A DNA stretch of 64,000 nucleotides, taken from positions 197,296-261,295 of the forward strand of contig NZ_JNWK01000009.1 in the NCBI RefSeq assembly GCF_000716445.1, given 5' to 3'. The position numbers and the translations under genes are program-made. The number at the start of each line of letters is the position of its first letter. The first letter of the stretch is position 1. The notes under the pieces are model-generated. The model worked only from the letters and a program-made list of their open reading frames with translations. It did not search any database and had not been told where the DNA came from. Shown here piece after piece: positions 16,830 through 25,136 of this stretch. This DNA is from Streptomyces wedmorensis. GTDB taxonomy: Bacteria; Actinomycetota; Actinomycetes; Streptomycetales; Streptomycetaceae.

Positions 16830-18359
16830 TCACGCGTACCCCCAGGGGATCAGCCCCCAGCGGAGCACGTGGATCGCGCCCGGCTGCAGGACGGTGAGGT
16901 CCGTGCCGCTCCGGAAGGCGTCCGGTGGACAGGACATCGCCTCCACGGCGACTCCCCGTCGCCGGCGCTCGGGTTCGGCCAGGGTGTCGCCCGTGTACAC
17001 CTGCACCCAGCGAGTGCCCTCGCCCAGCCACAGATCGACGCCCCGCCGCCCGGAGGGGTGCGCCAGCCGCACGATCGCCCGCCCGTCGGGATCGCGGTCG
17101 AGTCCGGTGAAAGCGGTGTCCAGCCGCAGGCCGCCGATGGGGCGGGCGGTGCGGAAGTCGTACGGGGTGCCCTCGACGGGCTCCTGGCCGATCGGCAGGC
17201 CCCTGTCGTCGGTACGCAGCAGGGTCCGGGCCGGAACGGTCAGCACGGCGCTGTCGACGAGTTCGGTGCCGACCGTGAGATAGGGATGCTGGCCCACACC
17301 GTAAGGCACGGGATCGGTACCGGTGTTGGTGGCCCGGACAGCCGTCCTGAGCCCGTCGGCCCCCAGCCGGTACTCGACACGGACATCGAGGAGGAACGGA
17401 TATCCGGGCTGGGGACAGAGCGTTGTGCCGAGCACCACCGAGTCATCGGTGCGGGCGAGCAGCTCCCACAGCGTCCAGCGAAGCAGCCCGTGGATCGCGT
17501 TGCCCTTCTCCACCTCGGTCAGGGGGAGTTGCAGATCCCTGCCGTCGAAGCGGTAGCGTCCGCCGCCCACGCGGTTCGGCCAGGGGACGAGCAGTTGCCC
17601 GCGCCCGCCCGTGATGGTGGACCCCGTGGAGAACCCGTCGAGCAGCGGTCGGCCGTTCACGACGTAGTCGCGCAGGGCGCCGCCCAGCTGGACCACTTCC
17701 GCGCTCTGCTCTTCCCGGACCAACCGCCACGACGCGCCCGTGGGGCCGGGGGACGCGGAAGAACTCTCGCGTACGACGGCGTGGACGGCCCGCTCCGGGC
17801 CCGGCCCGTGCGCCGGAACCCCGACACCGGAGTCCCGGCGCATCAGCGACAGCACGGCTGTGACGACGGCCTCCGGAGACTGGTCGATCTCCACCACCAC
17901 CGGGTGCTCATCGGGCTCCGGCTCCTGGAGGACCGCGAGCTGGCTGTCCAGCAGGGCCGCCGGGAAGAAATGACCGTGCCGCGAGGCCAGCCGGGACTCC
18001 AGCAGCTCGCGCGAGCCGTGCAGGTACACCAGAACGGTGTCGGGCCGCCCTGCCAGCAGCTTGTCCCGGTAGTGACGCTTGAGCGCCGAGCAGGTGACGA
18101 CGGCCCGCTGACCGGTCGCGGTCGCCCGGTCCATCCACTCCCCGATCGCTTCGAGCCACGGCTCCCGGTCGCTGTCCGTGAGGGCATGGCCGGCAGCCAT
18201 CTTGGCGCGGTCGGCCTCGGAGTGGAACTCGTCCGCGTCCCGGTACGCCCAACCCAGCCGCTCGGCGAGAAGACGACCCACCGTCGACTTGCCCGACCCG
18301 GCGACGCCGACGACGAGAACCAGTCGCGGCGACTCATCTGTCGTTTCTTCGCGAGCCAT
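16830..18359 (-). CDS. Gluconokinase-aldose 1-epimerase fusion protein
   Basis: A single 509-residue frame carries two enzymes. Residues 1-175 are a GntK-type gluconokinase with P-loop GVAGSGKST (18-26), DADEFHSEADRAKMAAG and SALKRHYRDKLL. Residues 205-509 are a GalM-like mutarotase with PNRVGGGRYRFDG, NAIHGLLRW and YGVGQHPYL, which carry its catalytic histidines, plus LDTAFTGLDR. The linker (about 178-205, rich in Pro, Ser and Ala) contains no stop. Both domains look intact. The enzyme would interconvert sugar anomers and phosphorylate gluconate. ATG at 18359 follows GGAGGAG. The frame is open much further upstream, but that part covers an unrelated broken antiporter. Confidence 0.82.
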   Translation of the reverse strand: MAREETTDESPRLVLVVGVAGSGKSTVGRLLAERLGWAYRDADEFHSEADRAKMAAGHALTDSDREPWLEAIGEWMDRATATGQRAVVTCSALKRHYRDKLLAGRPDTVLVYLHGSRELLESRLASRHGHFFPAALLDSQLAVLQEPEPDEHPVVVEIDQSPEAVVTAVLSLMRRDSGVGVPAHGPGPERAVHAVVRESSSASPGPTGASWRLVREEQSAEVVQLGGALRDYVVNGRPLLDGFSTGSTITGGRGQLLVPWPNRVGGGRYRFDGRDLQLPLTEVEKGNAIHGLLRWTLWELLARTDDSVVLGTTLCPQPGYPFLLDVRVEYRLGADGLRTAVRATNTGTDPVPYGVGQHPYLTVGTELVDSAVLTVPARTLLRTDDRGLPIGQEPVEGTPYDFRTARPIGGLRLDTAFTGLDRDPDGRAIVRLAHPSGRRGVDLWLGEGTRWVQVYTGDTLAEPERRRRGVAVEAMSCPPDAFRSGTDLTVLQPGAIHVLRWGLIPWGYA

Positions 18360-18587
18360 GGTCTGACAGGCTCCTCCATGTCGTCTGCCCGCCGAGGAGT
18401 CTCCGTCCGGCGGGTCGGATATCTCCAATCTGACCCCCGTCGTTCCCCGGCGCATGTCGGTACCCGCGACCCGCCACGTCCTTCCGCCCGGAATCGCGCG
18501 GTTCACGACTGCCAAGCCTTTGCCATGGCGAGGACTTGCCGTCATGGGACGTTCACGACGGCGTTCCCCGGTCGACAGACCCATGCC

Positions 18588-18795
18588 ATGGAACCCCCTC
18601 CCCGTCCTTCCGCTTTCCGGCGCAGACGCCGGGAGCTGATCGCGGCGGCCACCGCGGTGCCCCTGCCGGCCTCGGCGCTCGTCGTTCCGCAGGCACCCGC
18701 GCAAGCCGCGCGGGCCAAGCCCACCGCTCCCGCCAAGCCCTCGGCGACCCACCAGGTCACCCTGGTCACCGGGGACGTCGCCACGGTCCCACGAC
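18588..18795 (+). pseudogene. N-terminal fragment of S8 serine peptidase
   Basis: A plus-strand frame starting MEPPPRPSAFRRRRRELIAA has a twin-arginine-like or Sec signal region, an Ala-Pro linker, then ATHQVTLVTGDVATV. The VTLVTGD box is the usual start of the mature prodomain in large Streptomyces subtilisin-like peptidases. After about 18790 the frame reads into the antisense of a broken antiporter gene, so more than 90% of the peptidase is missing. Its end and the antiporter's end coincide, marking a recombination junction. Confidence 0.65.
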
Positions 18796-19896
18796 CGCCG
18801 ACGGCAAGCAGAGATGCGGCTGTGGCCTTCTCGTGCCAGTGGCCGTAGCGCTCGGCGAGGGACACGGCCGAGACGCCGTGCAGGAGGACGCTGAGACCGA
18901 CGGTGATCGCGACGACGTTCCCCAGCAGTTCCACCCCGGGGACGGGATCCTCCACCACCAGCAGCGCCAGGACCACGGAGGCCGGACCACACGGCCCGAA
19001 CCAGCCGATGTACGCCACGGTCGGCAGCCGCAGCCGCAGCCCGCTCCCGGCGAGTGAGAGAGCCACTGGCGGCATCCTGACCACGGTGAGGCCGAGTACC
19101 GCGTACAGGACGATCCGCCAGCTCAAGTGCTCCAGCCCGGGGCCGAGCAGCACGGCCCCGAAGACGAGAAGACTGATCGCGGCCAGGAGTTCGCCGAGGT
19201 TCTCGGCGAATTCGGCCGTGCGGTCGGAGTTCTGCTTGTCGACTCCGGTCGAGTGCTGCCGCATGGCGAACCCGCAGGCGAACCCGGCGACCCACGCGGC
19301 GATGAAGCCGCTGCCGTCCGTCACCACGGCAAGTTCGTACGCCCCGGCCGCCACGGCCGGCAGATAGAGGTGACGCCATGCCCGAGTGATCCATCCCTTG
19401 GCCCTGGACCACTGCAGGAGTGTGCCGCCCAGTCACCCGACCAGCAATCCCAGCGCGGTGCTCAGGACCAGAGCCTGCCAGAAGACGCCGACCACTCCTT
19501 CCTCCGCGTACTGAGTGCCGGGGATGGCTGCCAGGAACAGGAGGAAGAAGGGCAGGACCATGCCGTCGTTCGGGCCGCTCTCGACATTCAGTCCGTGACG
19601 TACGAGCACCGGAACGCGAGGGTGGGTGATCGCTGTCTTGCCGAGAGCGGCGTCGGTCGGGGCGAGGATGGCACCGACAAGGCCGAGCTCCCACAGAGTC
19701 AGCCCGGCAACAGAGGCCAGGCAAGCAGCCAGCCGGCTCCGATGATGACGTCCAGCACGGCAGGCCCGATGAGGATGCCGGCACCGACGAACACCATCGC
19801 CGACGAGATCGGCGTGGTGGACAGCCGACGCGAGCCCAGCGCGTACGCGGCGGTGATGGTGGCGACTGCGGCGCCGGCCCAAGCACCACTACTCAT
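18790..19896 (-). pseudogene. Broken cation/proton antiporter (CPA1 type)
   Basis: Start ATG at 19896 with GGAGGT gives MSSGAWAGAAVATITAAYAL and ISSAMVFVGAGILIGPAVLD, the first helices of a CPA1 exchanger. Near 19700-19720 the frame shifts; the next part reads ELGLVGAILAPTDAALGK and VRHGLNVESGPNDGMVLPF, with the ion-binding Asp motifs. A TGA follows at about 19434, where sequence continuity suggests a former sense codon. After it come LGGTLLQWSRAKGWITR and the C-terminal helices through GWFGPCGPASVVLALLVVED. The end, after HWHEKATAAS, joins the S8 peptidase fragment. The gene is dead by at least three lesions. Confidence 0.82.
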
Positions 19897-20576
19897 GTCC
19901 CAGACCTCCGGACGATCGCCCGTGGGCCCCCTTCTACAGGTCGGCGAACCCCGCTCCGTCGACGTCGACGGGGACACGCCGGACAGCGCCGTGCGGAACC
20001 ACGGGCCGACGTCGGCCCCCGTAGACATGTGCGAGCACGGCGTAGCCAAGACTCGCCCGTTCGGTCCGCCCGGGCGTGCCGTCTCCCGGTGGAGCATGCC
20101 GATGACCACGGCGGGTACTTTCTCCTCGGCCCTCTGCGCTGCGACAACGCCGACCACATCGCCCCCTCCCGCTACGTTCCGGACTGTCCCTGTAGTCGGG
20201 ACGAGGCCACCACCGAACTCCTCGCCTGTATCCGTACCTCCGTCGTCCGCTTCCGCAACGCCGTCCAGGCGGCCGACGGCCTCGTCGACGCGCAGGGCGA
20301 GATTCGGGCCGACCAGAGCGATCTGTCCTCCCTCTGCACGTGGGAGGAGAGCTCCGACCGTGCCAAGTGCGACGTCCTGGAACACCGGCGACAACTTCAG
20401 CCACGCCGTATCCGGGGCCACCGCCGAGACCACTCGCCGGTGGAACGACTTCAAGGCCGAACTGCGCACCACCTAACCGGACCACCGACGCGGCGAGCAG
20501 ATGATCTGCGCCCTCGTCCACGACAACCCGGCTTCGAGCTGCCCCTGAGCGACATGGCGCGGCTGCCATCCGCGGC
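19897..20576. other. Stretch without a recognised gene
   Basis: About 680 bp. Plus-strand frames include EATTELLACIRTSVVRFRNA (about 20200-20260) and, in another frame, VSGATAETTRRWNDFKAELR up to a TAA near 20474, which look protein-like. They are in different frames and match no family I recognise. This could be a further decayed gene. Confidence 0.4.
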
Positions 20577-22013
20577 TCAGGACGCCGGCAGTTCCTCCGC
20601 GGGCAGCCGGCCCGCGCGCACCGCGTCCACCAGGGCCTGGTGGTCTCGCTCGTTCTGGTCGGCGTACGCCTCCGCGAAGGTGGCGAGGGCTCGGTCGAAC
20701 GAGTCGCCGCCGCCCAGATAGGCGGCGATCGCGATGCGGTCGCCGGACCGCGCGTGCGCACGAGCCAGTGTGACCCCGCACAGTTCGCCGAACGCCTGCA
20801 TGTCCTTCGGCCGCATCCTCTCCGGCACGGCGATGCCTTTCCAGTCGCGCAACTGGCGGACGTAGAAGTCGCGCTTCTTGCCGTCGATCCCGTCCACTCG
20901 CTCCCAGCCGAGGAAGATGTCACTCGTGGCCTGCATCAGCCGCTGGCCCGCTACCACCCGCTCGCCCTGGTTGCGGTACCGGCTCGCGCCGACGTGTGCG
21001 GCCAGCACGGAGGCGTCGGCCTCCTTGGCCTGGAGGAAGAGCGGGTCCTGGTCGTCCCGGCCGAGCAGGAGGAAGATCCAGCACCGGGTGCCGACGCTGC
21101 CGACGCCGACCACCTTGCGGGCGACGTCCGCCAGTCGGTAGTCCTCCAGGAGGGTGCGCCGGTCGGAAGCGAGAGTGCGGCCGTACCGCTCGATCAGGCC
21201 GCGGAACTGGCGCTCGAGCGTGGCGCGCTCGACGTCCGGCAGCAGGTCGCCGACCGGGACGAGCAGCGGGGGATCCGCCGCGATCCTGGGTCGGTCGTCG
21301 ACCGTCTCGGTGAGCTTGTCGAAAGCCTGCAGGCTGTCGTGGGTACGGGCCTTCGCCAGCGCGTGGGCCAGGTTCCTCCGACCGTGCTTCGTCGCATGGA
21401 GCCGGCCCGCGGCCAGGGACTCGAGGAGGTCCGCATCGATCTTCGCGTACCAGACGTCGATGGTGCGCATCCCCGCGAAGCGGATCATGGCCTCGCGATA
21501 CGAACGAACCGTCGAACGGACGATTCGGGCACGCTCGGTGTCGTCGAAGTCGTTCGCCCGCCCCGCGATGACGAAGCTCGCGGAGAGCCGCTTGACGTCC
21601 CACTCCCAGGGACCCGGCAGTGTCTCGTCGAAGTCGTTGATGTCGAACATCAGCTGCCGCTCCGGTGAGGCGAGCAGGCGGAAGTTCAGAAGGTGGGCGT
21701 CCCCGCACAGCTGGGCCGTGAGTCCCGAGCGCGGGGTGCCGGCCAGGTCGGAGGCCATGATCGCGGCAGCCCCCCGGTAGAAGCGGAAAGGGGATTCCGT
21801 CATCCGGCCGTAGCGGATCGGCACGAGCTCGGGCACTCGTGCCGCGGACTGCGCCTCCAGGATCGCCAGGGGATCCGTCCTCCCGGGCGACGGCTTGTAC
21901 ACGGCGTGGCCCGACCGCGGCGAGTGGCGCCGGGCCTTCTTGCCGAGGGTCGCGCGTTCCTTGGGTGTGGCGTGGGCCGCCGCGCGCATCGCAGAGGTCG
22001 GGTTCTGAGGCAT
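20577..22013 (-). CDS. DUF2252 family protein
   Basis: The 478-residue product fits DUF2252: MTESPFRFYRGAAAIMASDL, then QLCGDAHLLNFRLLASPERQ, FDINDFDETLPGPWEWDVKR, and late GSVGTRCWIFLLLGRDDQDP. The GDxHxxNF and FDxNDFDE motifs resemble the active site of aminoglycoside/choline-kinase-like enzymes, so a phosphotransferase function has been suggested for the family but is not shown here. ATG at 22013 follows AGGAGAG; the frame extends upstream without coding support. It is the only intact gene in the 18.6-25.1 kb decay zone. Confidence 0.88.
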   Translation of the reverse strand: MPQNPTSAMRAAAHATPKERATLGKKARRHSPRSGHAVYKPSPGRTDPLAILEAQSAARVPELVPIRYGRMTESPFRFYRGAAAIMASDLAGTPRSGLTAQLCGDAHLLNFRLLASPERQLMFDINDFDETLPGPWEWDVKRLSASFVIAGRANDFDDTERARIVRSTVRSYREAMIRFAGMRTIDVWYAKIDADLLESLAAGRLHATKHGRRNLAHALAKARTHDSLQAFDKLTETVDDRPRIAADPPLLVPVGDLLPDVERATLERQFRGLIERYGRTLASDRRTLLEDYRLADVARKVVGVGSVGTRCWIFLLLGRDDQDPLFLQAKEADASVLAAHVGASRYRNQGERVVAGQRLMQATSDIFLGWERVDGIDGKKRDFYVRQLRDWKGIAVPERMRPKDMQAFGELCGVTLARAHARSGDRIAIAAYLGGGDSFDRALATFAEAYADQNERDHQALVDAVRAGRLPAEELPAS

Positions 22014-22699
22014 TGAGGACTCTCCTGCCTGGTGCTGTGGCTGTCCGGGATGTCCGGCACAGGGCAAGCGGGGCCTGAACGGCTCGGCAGCCTCCTCCGA
22101 CGTCGGGCCGCGCCCGGCGTCGATGCCGGGCGGGCCGTCCGCTCTCAGCCCGGGCCTCGATCTCGGCATCCACGATGGCGACGGCGAGTGCCGTGGCGGA
22201 ACTCCCTTCAACCCTAGGTCGCATCCCGGCCTCTCGCCTGGGAGGCACGGCAGCGGGCTCGCGCTGCGATCCGGTGGAGGCCCCCTGCCACCGCACCAAC
22301 TCTGAACTCGGTCGCCCCCGGTCCTGATGAAGATCGACGATCAGCGGGCAGAGACAACAGGTGGTGGAGCGTGGTGGAGCGTGGTGGAGCGAACTCGCCG
22401 AGTTCCACTGCCGCCTCACGCCAGTTGGCAGCCAGCTGGAGCAGGCGCTCGCCGGCGTGGCGGAAGCCGGGCGGCGGGGTGTTCGGGACGGTCGGCCACA
22501 GGATGGTGGCGGCGAATCGGATCGCCTGCATGGCGGTGGTGGCGTGCGGAAGAGGTCGGGTGGACGCGTTCCGTCGGGCGTGTTGTCCCCGCCACCGGCA
22601 CTCTCTGTCGGCTGCCCGCCGAGACGACGAAGCCTGCATCCCCAGACCATGGGGCCGCGCAACTGAGCCGGCATAGGGTCCTCCTTGCGTCCTGCAGGA
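22014..22699. other. Gap with tandem repeat, palindrome and possible relic
   Basis: No intact gene. A 10-bp unit GTGGTGGAGC is repeated three times at 22361-22390, and a perfect palindrome spans 22680-22709. A minus-strand frame near 22400-22530 (ILWPTVPNTPPPGFRHAGER) is protein-like but has no match I can name. Confidence 0.45.
22361..22390. repeat. Threefold 10-bp tandem repeat
   Basis: GTGGTGGAGC occurs three times head to tail with no mismatches, in non-coding DNA of the decay zone. Slippage is the simplest origin. Confidence 0.9.
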
Positions 22700-22709
22700 C
22701 GCAAGGAGG
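22680..22709. repeat. Perfect 30-bp palindrome
   Basis: The 15-bp left arm beginning CCTCCTTGCG is followed at once by its exact reverse complement ending CGCAAGGAGG, with the centre CTG|CAG between 22694 and 22695. It lies inside the frame of the zinc-ribbon relic, where it reads CVLQDARRT on the minus strand. It lacks a T-run, so it is not a standard intrinsic terminator. Confidence 0.9.
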
Positions 22710-22871
22710 CCCCCAGGGCTCGGGATCGATCACATAGCGGCCCCGCGAAACGGTGGAAGGTGCCCGGCGTGTCTCTCCGCCCCGGCCGCGCTCGTCGTCG
22801 GAGACGTCGGGGACGGGGGCCGGCTCCGGCGTGATCGCGGTGCCGCACTTGGAACAGAGGAACACGGTCAT
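22700..22871 (-). pseudogene. Truncated zinc-ribbon protein gene
   Basis: Starting ATG at 22871, the minus strand reads MTVFLCSKCGTAITPEPAPV, then STVSRGRYVIDPEPWGPPC. The CxxC pair and the TxPRGxYxxDPEPWG-like stretch resemble an actinobacterial hypothetical protein with an N-terminal zinc ribbon. The match fades at the 30-bp palindrome (22680-22709), and the following frame (LSCAAPWSGDAGFVVSAGSR) only weakly continues it. I judge it a truncated relic. Confidence 0.5.
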
Positions 22872-23191
22872 GTCCTCGTTGTGGTCCTCAGGGCTGCGGC
22901 TTCGTATCCCCGTTTCGCTGCTCGGAGTGGATGCGGGCGACGACGCCACGGAAGTCCGGCATGCCGAGGTGGACGGTGGGGCATCGGCCCGCGAGGTCGC
23001 GCATGGCGGCGAGCTTCTGCTCCGCGGCGGCCAGACGGGCCTCGATGTGCGGCGACAACGTGCCGAGCCGGCCCCGTTCCGTGGCCTCCTGCGGCCTGTC
23101 GAGCGGTTTCGTGCGGATCTCCTCCCACCAGGCAGCTGCTCAGGGTGCCATTCACGAGGTCGGCGAAGTCCTCGAAACCGGCGAACCGTAC

Positions 23192-23955
23192 TCATGCCCC
23201 AGCCACCACAAGCAGGGCGCGAAACCCGGACGCGTCGTGGGATGAGACGACGAGCGGAGCAACAACGTCAGGGGCCGACATGAAGCTCAGCATCCGGGCG
23301 TTGACCAGGTCGGGGTGGTCGATCTGCGGGCCGTGGCCGGTGGCCGCGACGATCTCGGCGCGGGCGCCGGGTATCAGGCGCGGTACGCGTTCCAGCTGCC
23401 GCTTGGGGTGTACGAGCAGGCTGCGCTTGCCCATGATCAGGTAGAACGGAGTCCGGATGGAGCCCAGTTCCGCGTCCGACAGCGGCAGCGGGGCGGGGCG
23501 GCGGACCCTGAAGGCCTTCACACTGGCCTGGATCATCGCGCGGAGCTCGGGGACGACGATCACCGGCTGCTCCAGCCACTTGGCGAGGCGGGGGCGCCAC
23601 GCCTTGGGGGCGTAGGTGGCGAAGAGGCTGGCGAAGATCCAAACGAAGAAGCGCAGGCCGACCTTCTCCAGACCGCCCGGGTCGAGGGCAGTGACCGAGG
23701 CGAGCCGCCCGGGCCGAAGGTGGGCCTGGTTGATGACCAGCCAGCCACCGTACGAGGAACCGACCAGGTGGACCTTGCCGAGGCCCAGCGCATCGAGAGC
23801 CTCGTCCATCCAACGCGCCGCGCGCTCGGGCTGCCACATCGGTTCGCGTTGGACGCTCCGGCCGGGGGCGCCGGGAGTGTCGAGAGCGTAAACGGGGCGC
23901 TCGGCGCTGAGGGCAAGGGTGTTGGGATACCACTGAGCATTTTCAGCGTTGGCGT
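23192..23955 (-). pseudogene. 5'-truncated alpha/beta hydrolase
   Basis: The frame reads WYPNTLALSAERPVYALDTP, a helix-strand pair normally about 50-60 residues into an alpha/beta hydrolase, then the nucleophile elbow VGSSYGGW, the acid-region loop, and the His motif ATGHGPQIDHP. The N-terminal strands and oxyanion-hole HG motif are missing, replaced by an IS transposase remnant with which the frame is fortuitously fused (open from 24340). The catalytic Ser and His remain, but the protein could not fold normally. The C-terminus at 23192 looks natural. Confidence 0.75.
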
Positions 23956-24340
23956 TCCAGGGTGTGAGGATGGCTGGGGCGATGGTGGTCATGCGGTGGG
24001 GGCTGCAGCGGGCTCTGCGGAGGATTCGCCAGGACTTGAGCCGCGCGATGCTGCGTTCGACCGGTGCCCGTGCCGCCGACAGGGCCCGGTTGACCGTTCG
24101 CTGGGTCGTGGTGAGGTCCCGGTTCGGGAGCCGTCTGATCGGTGTGGTCACCCACGGGCCGGCGCCGATGTAGGCGCGGTCGGCGAGGATCGGACCACCC
24201 TGGCGTTCGCAGATCCGGATGATGCGGTGGGGGCGGGCCGCGGTCAGGTCATGGGTGCGGCCGGGCAGCGCGGGCGAGATCCACAGCAGGTTGCCGGTGG
24301 GATCGGCCACGACCTGCACGTTCACGCCGTGGGACTCCAC
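23943..24340 (-). mobile_element. Remnant of IS5-like transposase (C-terminal half)
   Basis: The frame from about 24340 reads ESHGVNVQVVADPTGNLLW, ISPALPGRTHDLTAA, then ILADRAYIGAG and APVERSIARLKSWRILRRAR, the C-terminal half of a DDE transposase of the kind common in Streptomyces IS5-group elements. The N-terminal half with its first catalytic Asp is gone. The expected C-terminus LERQR followed by TGA at 23943-23945 is present but in another frame, so an indel lies near 23960. One end abuts a SulP relic, the other an alpha/beta hydrolase, with no clear terminal repeats. Confidence 0.8.
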
Positions 24341-24349
24341 CGGCGCGCG

Positions 24350-24817
24350 AAGTCAGGTGTATTCGCTGACCGCCGGCGCGGCCGTTCTCGCCGTACCGCT
24401 GTTCCTCAGCCCGCTGCTGAGTCTCATCCCGGTCGCCGTGCTGGGCGCCCTCGTCACCTACGCCGCCGTCTAGATGGTCGACCTGGCAGCCTTCCGGCGG
24501 CTGGCCTCCTCCGGCGCCGTGCACTCGCCGCCGTCGCGGAGCAGTCTGGGCCCGTCCACTGGTTCGTGCTCAATGCCGAGGCCAACGTGGAGGTGGACAT
24601 CACCGCGCTGGACTCCGTCGATGAGCTGCGCCGCGAACCGGCCGGGCGCGGCATCGTGTTCGCGCTGGCTGGTGTGAAGCAGGACCTGCTCGGCGATCTC
24701 GACGCCTACGGGCTGACCGAGTCGGTCGGTGCCGATCTGATCTTCCCCGCACTGCCCACGGCGGTGACCGCGTACCGGGACTGGCGCCGCGCCTGCGAAT
24801 GCGGCTCTCCTGAGTAG
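24350..24817 (+). pseudogene. Remnant of SulP-type sulfate/anion transporter
   Basis: Plus-strand frames give YSLTAGAAVLAVPLFLSPLL and IPVAVLGALVTYAAV, the late TM helices of a SulP transporter, ending at an in-frame TAG (24471-24473) that is followed by MVDLAAFRRLAS, the natural continuation. After a frameshift near 24530 a STAS domain reads PVHWFVLNAEANVEVDITAL, with DSVDELRRE and GLTESVGADLIFPALP. The region between helices and STAS is shortened and everything upstream is lost at the IS remnant. Inactive. Confidence 0.8.
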
Positions 24818-25136
24818 GAGTCACCGCTCCTCAGCCACTACTGCGCAGCGCGGGGAGGCTCGCGGGGTTCTCCTCTCCCACCTGGGGTAAGCGGAACTCG
24901 CACCCATCGGACCTCAGCCGGCGAACCCGGGCGCTGAATGCGCGCCAGTGCCGCTCGTTGTCGGGTAGGAGTGTTGCCGATTTCCGCGAGGAGGCCTGCC
25001 GCCAGGTCGAGCAGCTCGGACGCCGAGGAGAGGTGGGCAGGCGCGTTCCGCGCGGACCGGACGTCGGCCCAGCAGCGCAACCCCGCCGACTGCCGGTCAT
25101 CAGGCGCTCGGCGACCTATTCCGCGAGGGGTGCCCT
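24818..25136. other. Gap without a recognised gene
   Basis: About 320 bp between the SulP relic and the ABC permease end. A minus-strand frame (ASELLDLAAGLLAEIGNTPT, around 24960-25030) is protein-like but has no family I recognise. No repeats or palindromes stand out. Confidence 0.4.

Noticed and set aside
18360..19889. Upstream part of a 1019-residue minus-strand frame
   Set aside because: It is the kinase-epimerase gene extended by chance through a broken antiporter in the wrong frame; only 16830-18359 shows protein families.
22753..23283. Plus-strand ORF over the zinc-ribbon relic
   Set aside because: It is the antisense of the CxxC relic and has no domain signal.
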